From assembly GCF_039536325.1 (NCBI RefSeq), contig NZ_BAAAYO010000014.1:62001-126000 (forward strand): 64,000 bases of DNA, given 5' to 3'. Under the pieces are notes generated by a model that was given only the letters and a program-made list of their open reading frames with translations, ran no database searches and had not been told where the DNA came from. The DNA is from Paenibacillus_AB hodogayensis. GTDB taxonomy: Bacteria; Bacillota; Bacilli; Paenibacillales; NBRC-103111. Positions 25,847 to 33,747 of the stretch are shown in pieces. The stretch's first letter is position 1. The number at the start of each line of letters is the position of its first letter. Both the position numbers and the translations under genes were made by a program.

Positions 25847-26947
25847 ATGAGGATGAGCATACCGGTTACCGTGCTAAGCGGATTTCTAGGCAGCGGCAAA
25901 ACGACGCTGCTGCTTCGCCTGCTGGAGGAGACTGCGCGTCGCGGATTGCGTCCCGGCGTATTGATGAACGAACTGGGGCGGCTGGATGTGGACGGCTCGA
26001 TTCTGGAGGCGCACTCCCGCGCTTCCGTGCAGAAGCTGCTGGACGGCTGCGTCTGCTGCAGCAAGAAGGGGGAGCTGCTCGGGGCTCTGCAGACGCTTGT
26101 CGAACAGCAGCCCGACCTCATCCTGATCGAGCTTACGGGGGTCGCCAATCCCGAGGAAATCGCCGAGACGATCACGGAGCCGGAGCTGCTTGGGCATGTA
26201 CGGCTCCGGCAGGTCATAACCGTGCTCGACGCCGAGCATGTTCTCGACTACAACAGCATTTTCGCGGCAGATAAACAGCTTGTCCGTACGCTAAGGCGGC
26301 AAATCGAGGTGGCCGATCTGCTTGTGCTCAACAAAACCGATCTCGCTCCCTCTGCCAAGCTCGGCAAAATCGAAAGCACGCTGCGCAAATATAACGAGCG
26401 TTCGCGGATTGTCCGTACGACGCACAGCCGCCTGGAATGGGACCCGCTGTTCGCGGAATCCGAAGGCGAACCGGCCGCTCTCCGTCAGCCGGAGCCGGTG
26501 GCCGCTCCCTCCGGATTTCGCGCCAGTCTGCTCGGCAGCCTCGCCTTGGGCCGGCAGAAGCCGCCCCGCTCCACTCACGATGCGGAAGCGAGCCGACCGG
26601 GAAACGGGCCGGTTCGTTCCGGGGGCCGACTGACCGACCGTCTGCCGGCTTCGCCGCAGCAGCGCTCCTATTCCCGTATCCAGACGGTCTCCCTGCCCTG
26701 GAACGGGTCTGCCCGAGCGTCGCGGGCGAAGGTGGAGGGCTTCCTGCGAAGCCGGGAAGATCAGCTGCTGCGGGCCAAAGGCTATATGCGGTTTCCGGGG
26801 GATTCCGCGGTTTATCTGATGCAGTATGCAGGCAAGCGCACCGTATGGGAACGAGTCCGCTACGAAGGCCAGTCCTACGTCGTGCTGATCGGCATCGACC
26901 TGGACGGGGAGCTTCTGGCCGAGCAATGGAACCGGACATTCGATTGA
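25847..26947 (+). CDS. Second COG0523 GTP-dependent metallochaperone
   Basis: A 366-residue paralogue of the GTPase encoded on the opposite strand: Walker A (LSGFLGSGKTTLLLR), CxCC motif (LDGCVCCSKKGELLG), ELTGVANPEEIAET, LLVLNKTDL, and a C-terminal CobW domain (LRAKGYMRFPGDSAVYLMQY). A Ser/Pro/Arg-rich insert separates the two parts at about 210-275. AAAGGA precedes the ATG. The start region carries its own promoter with a Zur-like box, so both GTPases look zinc-responsive; they may serve different clients or affinities. Confidence 0.9.
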   Translation: MRMSIPVTVLSGFLGSGKTTLLLRLLEETARRGLRPGVLMNELGRLDVDGSILEAHSRASVQKLLDGCVCCSKKGELLGALQTLVEQQPDLILIELTGVANPEEIAETITEPELLGHVRLRQVITVLDAEHVLDYNSIFAADKQLVRTLRRQIEVADLLVLNKTDLAPSAKLGKIESTLRKYNERSRIVRTTHSRLEWDPLFAESEGEPAALRQPEPVAAPSGFRASLLGSLALGRQKPPRSTHDAEASRPGNGPVRSGGRLTDRLPASPQQRSYSRIQTVSLPWNGSARASRAKVEGFLRSREDQLLRAKGYMRFPGDSAVYLMQYAGKRTVWERVRYEGQSYVVLIGIDLDGELLAEQWNRTFD

Positions 26948-27002
26948 GCGCGGGTGAGCACCCCATTCGTTTCATGAAGGCGGTTCGAGGCCTGGCTTTC
27001 TA

Positions 27003-28088
27003 CTAATCGGCCAGTTTCTCGAAATCGTCGAAATACGGATATACATAAGGCGATTCGGGCGCTTGCACCGTTTTGACGCCGGTCGCGTCCAGCTTCATAA
27101 TCTCGTTGTCCTTGTATGTCGTTTTGCTCAATTTGCCGGTAATCTGCACCCAAGCGTCCTTCTCCAGCTTTTGCCCGAGAGAGCTTTCCACCAGTACGCC
27201 GTAAGGAGAAGAATCGGCCGAGCAGCACATCATCGCCAGACGCGAGACGACGAACTGGCCGGGCTTCATATCCGGCTCGCGATACACGAACCCGGTAATC
27301 TCCATCTCCTTGCCGATATACCGGTCGAGGAACAGATCGACCGCCGTCAGCACTTCCATGAAGCCGGTGTCGCGGACGACGATCTTGTCGCGCCCGTACA
27401 GCTTCTTGCCGAGTGCGAGATACGGGCCGTTGACGATATCCGACGGGAACAGCTCGCTCAGCTTGTCGTTAGCGGCTGCACCGGCAGCTCCCGCGCCTGC
27501 ACCGGCGACCGGGACGACCGGAACGCCATTGACCGCCGCTCCTCCCTCCGCAGGAGCAACCGGCTTCGCAGCCGCAGCGGCGGGCGGGGTGCCCGGACCT
27601 TGCCCCGGAGAAGCGAGGTCGGATGCCTGTGCACCGTCAGTGGGAACAGCCGCAGCGACGGGCTGCGCTTTGGCACCCGATCCGCCGGCCCCGGCTTTGA
27701 CCGCGCCGTTTCCGCCGCTCAAATTCATCCCCTTGATAGCGGCAATATCGCTGCCCATCAGCTTGTCCGGCAGCAGAAAGCCGAACGCCAGCGGGAGCAA
27801 AAACAAGCCGTACAGCCAGACGTTGCGCCAAACCGAGCGCGAAGGCATATGGTCGCAATCGCATGCTTCAGCGGTTCGCCCGAAAAATGAACGAAGCCCG
27901 AGGAAGCCCTGAAACAAAGCAATAACGAACAAGGCAATCGCCGCGCATTTGACGTACACTTCCATTCTCGGCGCGATGTAATAGACTAGCCTCCCGGCTT
28001 TCACCAGGTGCAGAATATAAAAGCTAAACCCGGCCATAATCGCCGCCCTGAACAAATAATGAACAGTCAGCGAGCGCTGTTCCGCCAT
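27003..28088 (-). CDS. ycgQ: TIGR03943/DUF1980 membrane protein, YcgQ-like
   Basis: A 361-residue protein. Three hydrophobic segments lie in the first 120 residues, then an Ala/Gly/Pro low-complexity linker (about 130-215), then the DUF1980 domain with DTGFMEVLTAVDLFLDRYIG and the conserved Cys pair in RLAMMCCSADSSPYGVL. The linker is longer than I would expect for the family. It is 51 bases downstream of the permease gene and belongs to the same unit. The YcgR/YcgQ pair is a conserved partner set of unproven function; the upstream Zur-like box points to zinc or related metal traffic. Confidence 0.85.
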   Translation of the reverse strand: MAEQRSLTVHYLFRAAIMAGFSFYILHLVKAGRLVYYIAPRMEVYVKCAAIALFVIALFQGFLGLRSFFGRTAEACDCDHMPSRSVWRNVWLYGLFLLPLAFGFLLPDKLMGSDIAAIKGMNLSGGNGAVKAGAGGSGAKAQPVAAAVPTDGAQASDLASPGQGPGTPPAAAAAKPVAPAEGGAAVNGVPVVPVAGAGAGAAGAAANDKLSELFPSDIVNGPYLALGKKLYGRDKIVVRDTGFMEVLTAVDLFLDRYIGKEMEITGFVYREPDMKPGQFVVSRLAMMCCSADSSPYGVLVESSLGQKLEKDAWVQITGKLSKTTYKDNEIMKLDATGVKTVQAPESPYVYPYFDDFEKLAD

Positions 28089-28139
28089 CCCGATCCCTCC
28101 CCTAACCTGCGAACGATATAAGTTGAACGTAATGACCGC

Positions 28140-29153
28140 TTACCGCCCTATCAGCTGTCCGGCTGCGCTGGCCCCCACAAATACGAAGACGGCGACCAGA
28201 ACGGCCAGCAGGAGCACAAACCGCAGACGGAATATCGAGGACAACATCAGCGTCGTCTTCAGATCCATCATCGGACCAAACACCATGAACGTCAGCAGCG
28301 ATCCCGCCGAAAACGTATTGACGAACGAGGAAGCGACAAAGGCGTCGGATGTCGAGCATAGCGACAGCACGTAGGCGAGTCCCATCATGAAAAAGTGCGA
28401 CAAAACCGGGGCTTGGCCGATATCCAGCAAGCTGGCACGCGGCACGAACGTCTGCATGGCGGCGGCCACGACCGAGCCGAAAATCAAATATTTGCCCATA
28501 TCGAAAAACTCCGCACCGGCATGCTCCAGCATCGCATACAGCCGGTTGCCCCCCGCGTGTTGGTGTTCGGCGGCAGAGCCGTACAACGTCGCGGCGCTGT
28601 GCTTCATCACGTTCTTTTTCACAAATGCGTATACGATCAATCCGATCGCGGCTCCAACCAAGAGGGCCAGTCCCATCCGGGCGTACAGCAGCTCCGGACG
28701 GTTGCGGAAAGCCATGAACGTGGCCCCATAGACGATCGGGTTGACGATCGGGCCGACCAGGATGAAGACGACGCCGATATACAAAGGCATGCCTTTGGCG
28801 ATCAGTCTGCGGATAACCGGCACCATGCCGCATTCGCACACGGGAAACAGAAAGCCGAGCAGACAGGCAAAGGCGATGCCCGCCAACGGATGCTTCGGAG
28901 CGAACTTGCGAATCCAGCTTTCCGGAATAAACGTATGTACAAAAGAAGAAACGATCACGCCCATGACGATAAACGGCAAAGCTTCCAGCACGATGCTGAC
29001 GAACATCGTCTTGAACGATTGGACGCTTTGCGCCGCCGGGGTCTGGAAATCCAGATGCAGCAGAACGCCCGGATTCATCGCCATCACGATCAGAAAGCTG
29101 AGCAGCAGCAGAAAAAAACCGTGCAGCGCCAGTTGGGAAAGGGCCGTACGCAA
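28140..29153 (-). CDS. ycgR: UPF0718/DUF318 permease, YcgR-like
   Basis: A 337-residue polytopic protein with about eight membrane segments. LPFIVMGVIVSSFVHTFIPE, LLGFLFPVCECGMVPVIRRL (conserved Cys-Glu-Cys-Gly) and the second half-repeat LSLCSTSDAFVASSF are hallmarks of this permease family. The start is TTG at 29153, eight bases after GGGAGG; the nearby ATG at 29161 is in another frame. It is the first gene of the ycgR-ycgQ unit, downstream of a near-perfect GTAATAATTAC Zur-like core. Confidence 0.87.
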   Translation of the reverse strand: MRTALSQLALHGFFLLLLSFLIVMAMNPGVLLHLDFQTPAAQSVQSFKTMFVSIVLEALPFIVMGVIVSSFVHTFIPESWIRKFAPKHPLAGIAFACLLGFLFPVCECGMVPVIRRLIAKGMPLYIGVVFILVGPIVNPIVYGATFMAFRNRPELLYARMGLALLVGAAIGLIVYAFVKKNVMKHSAATLYGSAAEHQHAGGNRLYAMLEHAGAEFFDMGKYLIFGSVVAAAMQTFVPRASLLDIGQAPVLSHFFMMGLAYVLSLCSTSDAFVASSFVNTFSAGSLLTFMVFGPMMDLKTTLMLSSIFRLRFVLLLAVLVAVFVFVGASAAGQLIGR

Positions 29154-29205
29154 ATGGTCATCCTCCCTCTCGCCTTAGTAACGGGTTGCTCCGTCTTTTT
29201 ATTTT

Positions 29206-29226
29206 ATCAGTAATTATTACTAATAT
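29206..29226 (-). promoter_or_regulatory. Zur-like operator upstream of ycgR
   Basis: Read leftward: ATTAGTAAT, A, ATTACTGAT. The inner GTAAT-A-ATTAC core is a perfect palindrome identical to that of the Bacillus Zur consensus; the flanks deviate (TTA and TGA for TCG and CGA). It lies about 52 bases before the ycgR start. A related metalloregulator such as Fur or PerR is possible but fits less well. Confidence 0.65.
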
Positions 29227-29239
29227 CCAGTAGGCGAAT

Positions 29240-29268
29240 TTGCACAATGGGAGATTTTCTGGTAGACT
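29240..29268 (+). promoter_or_regulatory. Promoter for the DUF1540 gene
   Basis: TTGCAC (29240-29245) and TAGACT (29263-29268) with a 17-base spacer. It predicts an untranslated leader of about 135 bases before the ATG at 29413. A short hairpin (ACCCTCC/GAGGGT) lies in that leader; no known riboswitch is recognised. Confidence 0.55.
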
Positions 29269-29412
29269 GAGAGTGTTTACAATCAACGGCGGAAACACAA
29301 ATAACCCTCCATTTGTAGAGGGTGCGGTACTCTCGACAAGTGCCACCTTGTTCAAGAGACTTACCATTTTGTGCGATTCCCGTCAACCCTTCGCAATAGG
29401 AGGTGAAGAAGA

Positions 29413-29565
29413 ATGGCTAAGGACGTACTGTGCGAAGTAAATTCCTGTCGCTTCTGGGCTACCGAGAACAAATGCAGCGCCGAATCGATCTACATTACCA
29501 GCCACGGCAGCAAGGAAGCTCACAACTCCGCAGAAACCGACTGCAAAACGTTTGAAACCAAATAA
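29413..29565 (+). CDS. DUF1540 small Cys-rich protein
   Basis: A 50-residue protein. LCEVNSCRFWATENKCSAES and the later ETDCKTFETK give four Cys residues in the spacing typical of DUF1540, a short Cys-rich domain of spore-formers that may bind a metal ion. AGGAGG lies nine bases before the ATG. Function unknown; its position between the zinc-type island and a Fur-box gene fits a metal link, but this is inference. It is followed by an intrinsic terminator. Confidence 0.88.
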   Translation: MAKDVLCEVNSCRFWATENKCSAESIYITSHGSKEAHNSAETDCKTFETK

Positions 29566-29578
29566 TTATTCGATCGGG

Positions 29579-29610
29579 AAGGGACCCTGCACGGTTCCTT
29601 CTTTCTTTTT
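29579..29610 (+). terminator. Intrinsic terminator after the DUF1540 gene
   Basis: AAGGGACC pairs with GGTTCCTT (one G-T pair) around CTGCACG, followed by CTTTCTTTTT. Confidence 0.75.
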
Positions 29611-29625
29611 GTATTGTATCAGGTA

Positions 29626-29640
29626 TGATAATGATTATCA
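29626..29640 (+). promoter_or_regulatory. Fur box (perfect 7-1-7)
   Basis: TGATAAT-G-ATTATCA matches the Bacillus 7-1-7 Fur consensus at every position. A TATGAT -10-like element overlaps its left side. It lies 51 bases before the AraC-family start codon, so iron-dependent repression of that gene is expected. Confidence 0.85.
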
Positions 29641-29691
29641 AGCGCAAATTGCGTAAATCCGCTACTTAATTTCTCCGCGCGGGAGGTTCTT

Positions 29692-30516
29692 ATGAATTCG
29701 CCGACTTGCGAAGTGCTGGCTGCCGGGTATTCCCACCATACGAAGCCGTTTTACATCCAATCGACCCGCGGCTTGCGCAATTATTTGATCCGCTTTCAAG
29801 TAGAGGGCTGCTGCCGGGCGCTCGTGGACGGCGAAGTCCGGCTCATCTCCGCCGGAGATTTGCTGCTTTATAAGCCCAAAGACCAATACGACCTGCGCAT
29901 CGAGCCCGAGCTGCAGCCCGGCGGAGAAAGCGAGGTCGCGAGCGGCGACTACTATTTCTTTTGCCGCGGCAGCTGGCTGGAGGAATGGTGGGGCCGCACC
30001 GTGAAGCAAAGCCGGATGAGGCTGCCGATCAACGAGGACGTGCTGCACCTGTGCCGACAAACGATACTCGAGCAGCGCCGCGGCAAAGCTCCGGCCAAGG
30101 AGATGGCGGAATATTATTTTCGCCTGCTCTGTCTGACGATCGAGCGGGCCAGCCAGGAGCAGCAAGCTGCTTCCGGCAAAGGCAAGTCGTTCCTCGCCTA
30201 CGAGATGAAACGGTACATCGAGGAGCATGCCCTGTCTCCGCTGAAAATCGAAGACGTCGCCGGCCACGTGGATTTGAGCGTCTCCCGCGCCGTCCATCTG
30301 TTCCGTTCGATGTTCAACCAGACGATCATGCAATACGTCCAGCAGATCCGTCTGTCCGTTGCCAAGGAGCGCATTTTGTTCAGCAAAATGTCGCTCGAGC
30401 AGATCGCGGAAATGTCTGGATTCAACAGCTATACGTACTTTTACCGCGTGTTCAAAGCCCGTTACGGGCTTAGCCCCAAAGAATACCGGTCGGGGGAAGC
30501 GTTCCTGATCGATTAA
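29692..30516 (+). CDS. AraC-family regulator under Fur control
   Basis: A 274-residue protein. The first 100 residues form a cupin-like sensor (YLIRFQVEGCCRALVDGEVR, AGDLLLYKPKDQYDL). The C-terminal 100 form two AraC helix-turn-helix units (VAGHVDLSVSRAVHLFRSMF; IAEMSGFNSYTYFYRVFKAR), ending YGLSPKEYRSG. GGGAGG precedes the ATG. With a perfect Fur box upstream it resembles iron-starvation AraC activators such as the Btr/YbbB type, but no siderophore uptake gene is adjacent. It ends four bases past the stop of the convergent monooxygenase gene. Confidence 0.9.
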   Translation: MNSPTCEVLAAGYSHHTKPFYIQSTRGLRNYLIRFQVEGCCRALVDGEVRLISAGDLLLYKPKDQYDLRIEPELQPGGESEVASGDYYFFCRGSWLEEWWGRTVKQSRMRLPINEDVLHLCRQTILEQRRGKAPAKEMAEYYFRLLCLTIERASQEQQAASGKGKSFLAYEMKRYIEEHALSPLKIEDVAGHVDLSVSRAVHLFRSMFNQTIMQYVQQIRLSVAKERILFSKMSLEQIAEMSGFNSYTYFYRVFKARYGLSPKEYRSGEAFLID

Positions 30517-31553
30517 AATCGGACAAGACGGGGCCCGAGAAGCCCGGCCAGCCCGGAGCGAACCGCTTCCGCCGCAAGCAGCCGCTGCGCAAAATCGGCG
30601 TTCTCGAAGCTGATGATCATCTCGTCTATGCCGAAGCGGCGGTGATAGCCCTCCAGTTGTCGGCATACCGATTCGGTCGTTCCGTGAATGATGATCGTTT
30701 CCCGCTCCTCCACGCGAAACGGCTCGGTCGTCCGCTTGCGGAACTCCTCCAGCTGACCGGACGTGCCCACCCGCAAGCTTTTGCCGCTTTCCAGCTCGAT
30801 CCGGATCACTTTAAATTCGCGGGTTTGCCTCCGCGCCTCCTCCTCCGTCTCCGCTATAAGCACCGATACGCCGATCACGAATCGCGGCTCCCCTCCCCGG
30901 GAACGGTCAAACGCGCTGCGATATACGGTCAAAGCCTGCTCCAGCACGTCATCGTCGCCGCTGATCCACTGCGAGAACACATACGGAATGCCCAGCTTCG
31001 CAGCGCTTTCCGCGCTCGCCGCGCTGGCCCCGAGCAAATAGAGCGCAGGCGGCCGCGGCGGAATCGGTCTGGCCCGCAGAACGTCCGGCTCGTTCGTCGC
31101 ATCGTCCGTTTCCCGGCTTTCCCGCACGTATCGCTCCAATTGCTCCAGCTTATCGGCAAAGGAAACCGCCGCGCCTGCGGCTTCGCCTTGAAGCGCCTTC
31201 GTCGAACGGTCGAAGCCGCCCGGCGCGCGACCTACGCCGAGATCGACGCGGCCGGGCGCCAGCGCGGACAGCATGTTGAAGTTTTCGGCTACTTTATACG
31301 GACTGTAATGCGTTAACATCACGCCTCCGGAGCCGATGGTGATCCGTTCGGTGCGGGCCAGCAAATAGCCGATCAGCACTTCCGGCGAAGAGCAGGCGAA
31401 GCTGTCGAAGTCGTGGTGCTCGGATACCCAGAACCGGTCGTACCCGAGCCGTTCCGCCGCCCGCGCCAGCTCGACCGTATTCGCCAGCACTTCGGCGGCC
31501 GTTTCCTTGCCGTGTAACGGGCTTTTATCCAATATGCTCAATTTCAAGCTCAT
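30513..31553 (-). CDS. Luciferase-like (LLM class) flavin-dependent oxidoreductase
   Basis: A 346-residue protein of the bacterial-luciferase-like superfamily, MsnO8/YwcH-like group: LSILDKSPLHGKETAAEVL, RFWVSEHHDFDSFACSSPEV, GVGRAPGGFD and LLGASAASAESAAKLGIPY. It probably uses reduced FMN and O2 to oxidise a small molecule. The ATG at 31553 sits nine bases after AGGAG; an alternative at 31559 is too close. It is the last gene of the transporter/monooxygenase cluster, 31 bases after the fused ATPase gene. Confidence 0.87.
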   Translation of the reverse strand: MSLKLSILDKSPLHGKETAAEVLANTVELARAAERLGYDRFWVSEHHDFDSFACSSPEVLIGYLLARTERITIGSGGVMLTHYSPYKVAENFNMLSALAPGRVDLGVGRAPGGFDRSTKALQGEAAGAAVSFADKLEQLERYVRESRETDDATNEPDVLRARPIPPRPPALYLLGASAASAESAAKLGIPYVFSQWISGDDDVLEQALTVYRSAFDRSRGGEPRFVIGVSVLIAETEEEARRQTREFKVIRIELESGKSLRVGTSGQLEEFRKRTTEPFRVEERETIIIHGTTESVCRQLEGYHRRFGIDEMIISFENADFAQRLLAAEAVRSGLAGLLGPRLVRF

Positions 31554-31584
31554 TGCCATTCACTCCTATCGTTGGCACGCCGCT

Positions 31585-33729
31585 CTATAGCGGATAATGG
31601 CACGCCGCGTAATGGTCTTTGCCGACTTCGGTCCATTCGGGCTTCTCTTCCCTGCAGCGGGCCGTCGCAGCCGGGCAGCGGGTATGGAACCGGCAGCCCG
31701 AGGGCGGGTTGGCGGGGGAAGGGATCTCGCCGACGACCGGGTAGCGGCCGCTTCTCCGGGTCGGGTCCGGCAGCGGAATGGAAGCGAGCAGCGCTTTCGT
31801 ATAAGGGTGGGCCGGATGCCGGAACAGCTCGTCGCTCCTTGCCGTTTCCACCAGCTTGCCCAAATACATGACGCCGATCCGGTCGGACATATGCCGCACC
31901 ACAGGCAGCCCATGACCGATAAACAAATACGTCAGTCCCCGGCTCGCCTGCAAATGCTGCAGCAGATTGACGATCTGCGCCTGCACCGACACGTCCAGAG
32001 CGGATACCGCTTCATCCGCCAGCACGAACGAAGGATTGAGCGCAATCGCTCTCGCAATGCCGATCCGCTGCCGCTGCCCGCCGGAAAATTCGTGCGGATA
32101 CCGATCGTGCCAAGTGCTGTTAAGACCGACGGTTTCCAACAGCTCCCCGATCCGCTCCCGCTTCTCCTTCGGACCCATGCGCCCGTGCACCCGCAGCGGC
32201 TCGCCGATGATGTCGCCGATCTTCCAACGCGGATTCATCGAGCTGTAGGCGTCCTGAAAAATCATCTGCATGTCTTTGCGGACGTCCCGCAGTCGACCGC
32301 CGTCCAGGGCGGTCAAATCTTGGCCGCGAAACAGCACGCGCCCTTCCGTAGCCCGTTCCAGCCGCAGCAAAGTGCGGCCGAGCGTGGATTTGCCGCTGCC
32401 CGATTCCCCCACAAGACCGAACGTCTCGCCTTGACGAATGTGGAAGGACACGTCGTCTACCGCGCGGATGAACGAGGTGGAGCGCAGCCCCTTCCGGATC
32501 GGATAAAAGCGGCTTAAGCCGTCGATTTCCAGCAAAACGGACGGGAAGGAAGGTTTCTCCGCCTCCGTCGCCGATTCCCGCACGGCCGTTTCGCGTATGG
32601 CCTCTTCGAGCACGGCTGCTTCCTGTATAGCCGATTCCGCTCTAGCAGCTTCGCGTACTGTCGTTTCGCGCGCAGGCCCTTCCCGCCCGGCCGCTTCACG
32701 CTCGCGGACAGCGGCCGTTGCAGCGCCGCGTTCCTTGCGGGCTTCCGCCGCTTCCTCCAGCAGCCGCTCCGTATGCCAGCAAGCCGTCTGGCGGCCGTCG
32801 CGCTCCGCCAGCTCCGGCTGATTCGTCGCGCACTGGCCGGTCGCATACGCGCATCGCGGATGAAACCGGCAGCCGGACGGCATCGCCGCCAGACTCGGGA
32901 TCGCTCCCTCTATGGCGTGCAGCTTCGCTTTTCTGTCGCTATCCGCATGGGTAACCGAAGCCAGCAGCCCTTTCGTATAAGGATGATGCGGCTGCCGGAA
33001 CAGCTCATATACCGTCGCCTGCTCCACAATCCGGCCGGCATACATGACGATGACGCGATCGGCCATCTCGGCGGCTATGCCCAGATCGTGCGTAATGAGC
33101 AGAATGGACATGCCGAGCTCCTGCTTCAGCTCCTGCAGCAGCTCCAAAATTTGCGCCTGGATGGTCATATCTAGCGCGGTTGTCGGCTCGTCGGCAATGA
33201 GCAGCTCCGGCTCGCAGGCCAGCGCCATAGCGATCATCGCCCGCTGGAGCATGCCGCCGGACAGCTCGTTCGGGTACTGCTTCATCCGCATCTCCGGATC
33301 GGGAATGCCGACGCGCCGGAGCAAGTCGACCGCATGCGCCCACGATTGCTTGCGGCTGCCCGGCTTATGCTGCGCGATCGCTTCGACGATCTGGCTGCCG
33401 ATCGTAAACACCGGATCGAAGGCGGCCATCGGCTCCTGAAAGATCATCGCGACCTTTTTGCCGCGCAAAGCCCGCATCTGGGCGGCAGACAGCGAAACGA
33501 CGTCCACGCCGTCAAGCTCGATTGAGCCGTGCGCTATGTTCCCGCCTTCGTCTTCGATCAGCCTCATAATCGATTTGGCGGTTATTGTCTTCCCGCTACC
33601 CGACTCGCCCACGATGCATACCGTCTCCCCCGCCCCAAGCCGGAACGAGACATCGGCGATCGCCGTAAGCGGACCGCCGCGGGCCGGAACCTGCACCGTC
33701 AAGCCGTGAACGTCAAGCAAGCTCTTCAA
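31585..33729 (-). CDS. Fused Dpp/Opp-type double ABC ATPase (DppD-DppF)
   Basis: A 714-residue protein with two full ATPase modules. Module 1 (about 1-325): Walker A GESGSGKT, signature ELSGGMLQRAMIAMAL, Walker B LLIADEPTTALD, and the peptide-ABC C-terminal Cys cluster (PSGCRFHPRCAYATGQC). Module 2 (about 395-714): GLVGESGSGKSTLGRTLLRL, EFSGGQRQRIGIARAI, FVLADEAVSALD, and a second cluster CRFHTRCPAATARC. They are joined by about 65 residues of repetitive Glu/Arg/Ala linker (REAAV, RETAV and similar units). TTG start, seven bases after AGGAGG. It energises the adjacent permeases for uptake of a peptide-like, nickel-like or organosulfur solute. Confidence 0.92.
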   Translation of the reverse strand: MKSLLDVHGLTVQVPARGGPLTAIADVSFRLGAGETVCIVGESGSGKTITAKSIMRLIEDEGGNIAHGSIELDGVDVVSLSAAQMRALRGKKVAMIFQEPMAAFDPVFTIGSQIVEAIAQHKPGSRKQSWAHAVDLLRRVGIPDPEMRMKQYPNELSGGMLQRAMIAMALACEPELLIADEPTTALDMTIQAQILELLQELKQELGMSILLITHDLGIAAEMADRVIVMYAGRIVEQATVYELFRQPHHPYTKGLLASVTHADSDRKAKLHAIEGAIPSLAAMPSGCRFHPRCAYATGQCATNQPELAERDGRQTACWHTERLLEEAAEARKERGAATAAVREREAAGREGPARETTVREAARAESAIQEAAVLEEAIRETAVRESATEAEKPSFPSVLLEIDGLSRFYPIRKGLRSTSFIRAVDDVSFHIRQGETFGLVGESGSGKSTLGRTLLRLERATEGRVLFRGQDLTALDGGRLRDVRKDMQMIFQDAYSSMNPRWKIGDIIGEPLRVHGRMGPKEKRERIGELLETVGLNSTWHDRYPHEFSGGQRQRIGIARAIALNPSFVLADEAVSALDVSVQAQIVNLLQHLQASRGLTYLFIGHGLPVVRHMSDRIGVMYLGKLVETARSDELFRHPAHPYTKALLASIPLPDPTRRSGRYPVVGEIPSPANPPSGCRFHTRCPAATARCREEKPEWTEVGKDHYAACHYPL

Positions 33730-33747
33730 AGCCGTCCCTCCTCTCGG

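Noticed and set aside
29269..29412. Possible riboswitch in the leader of the DUF1540 gene
   Set aside because: The only clear structure is one short hairpin; no conserved riboswitch core was found.
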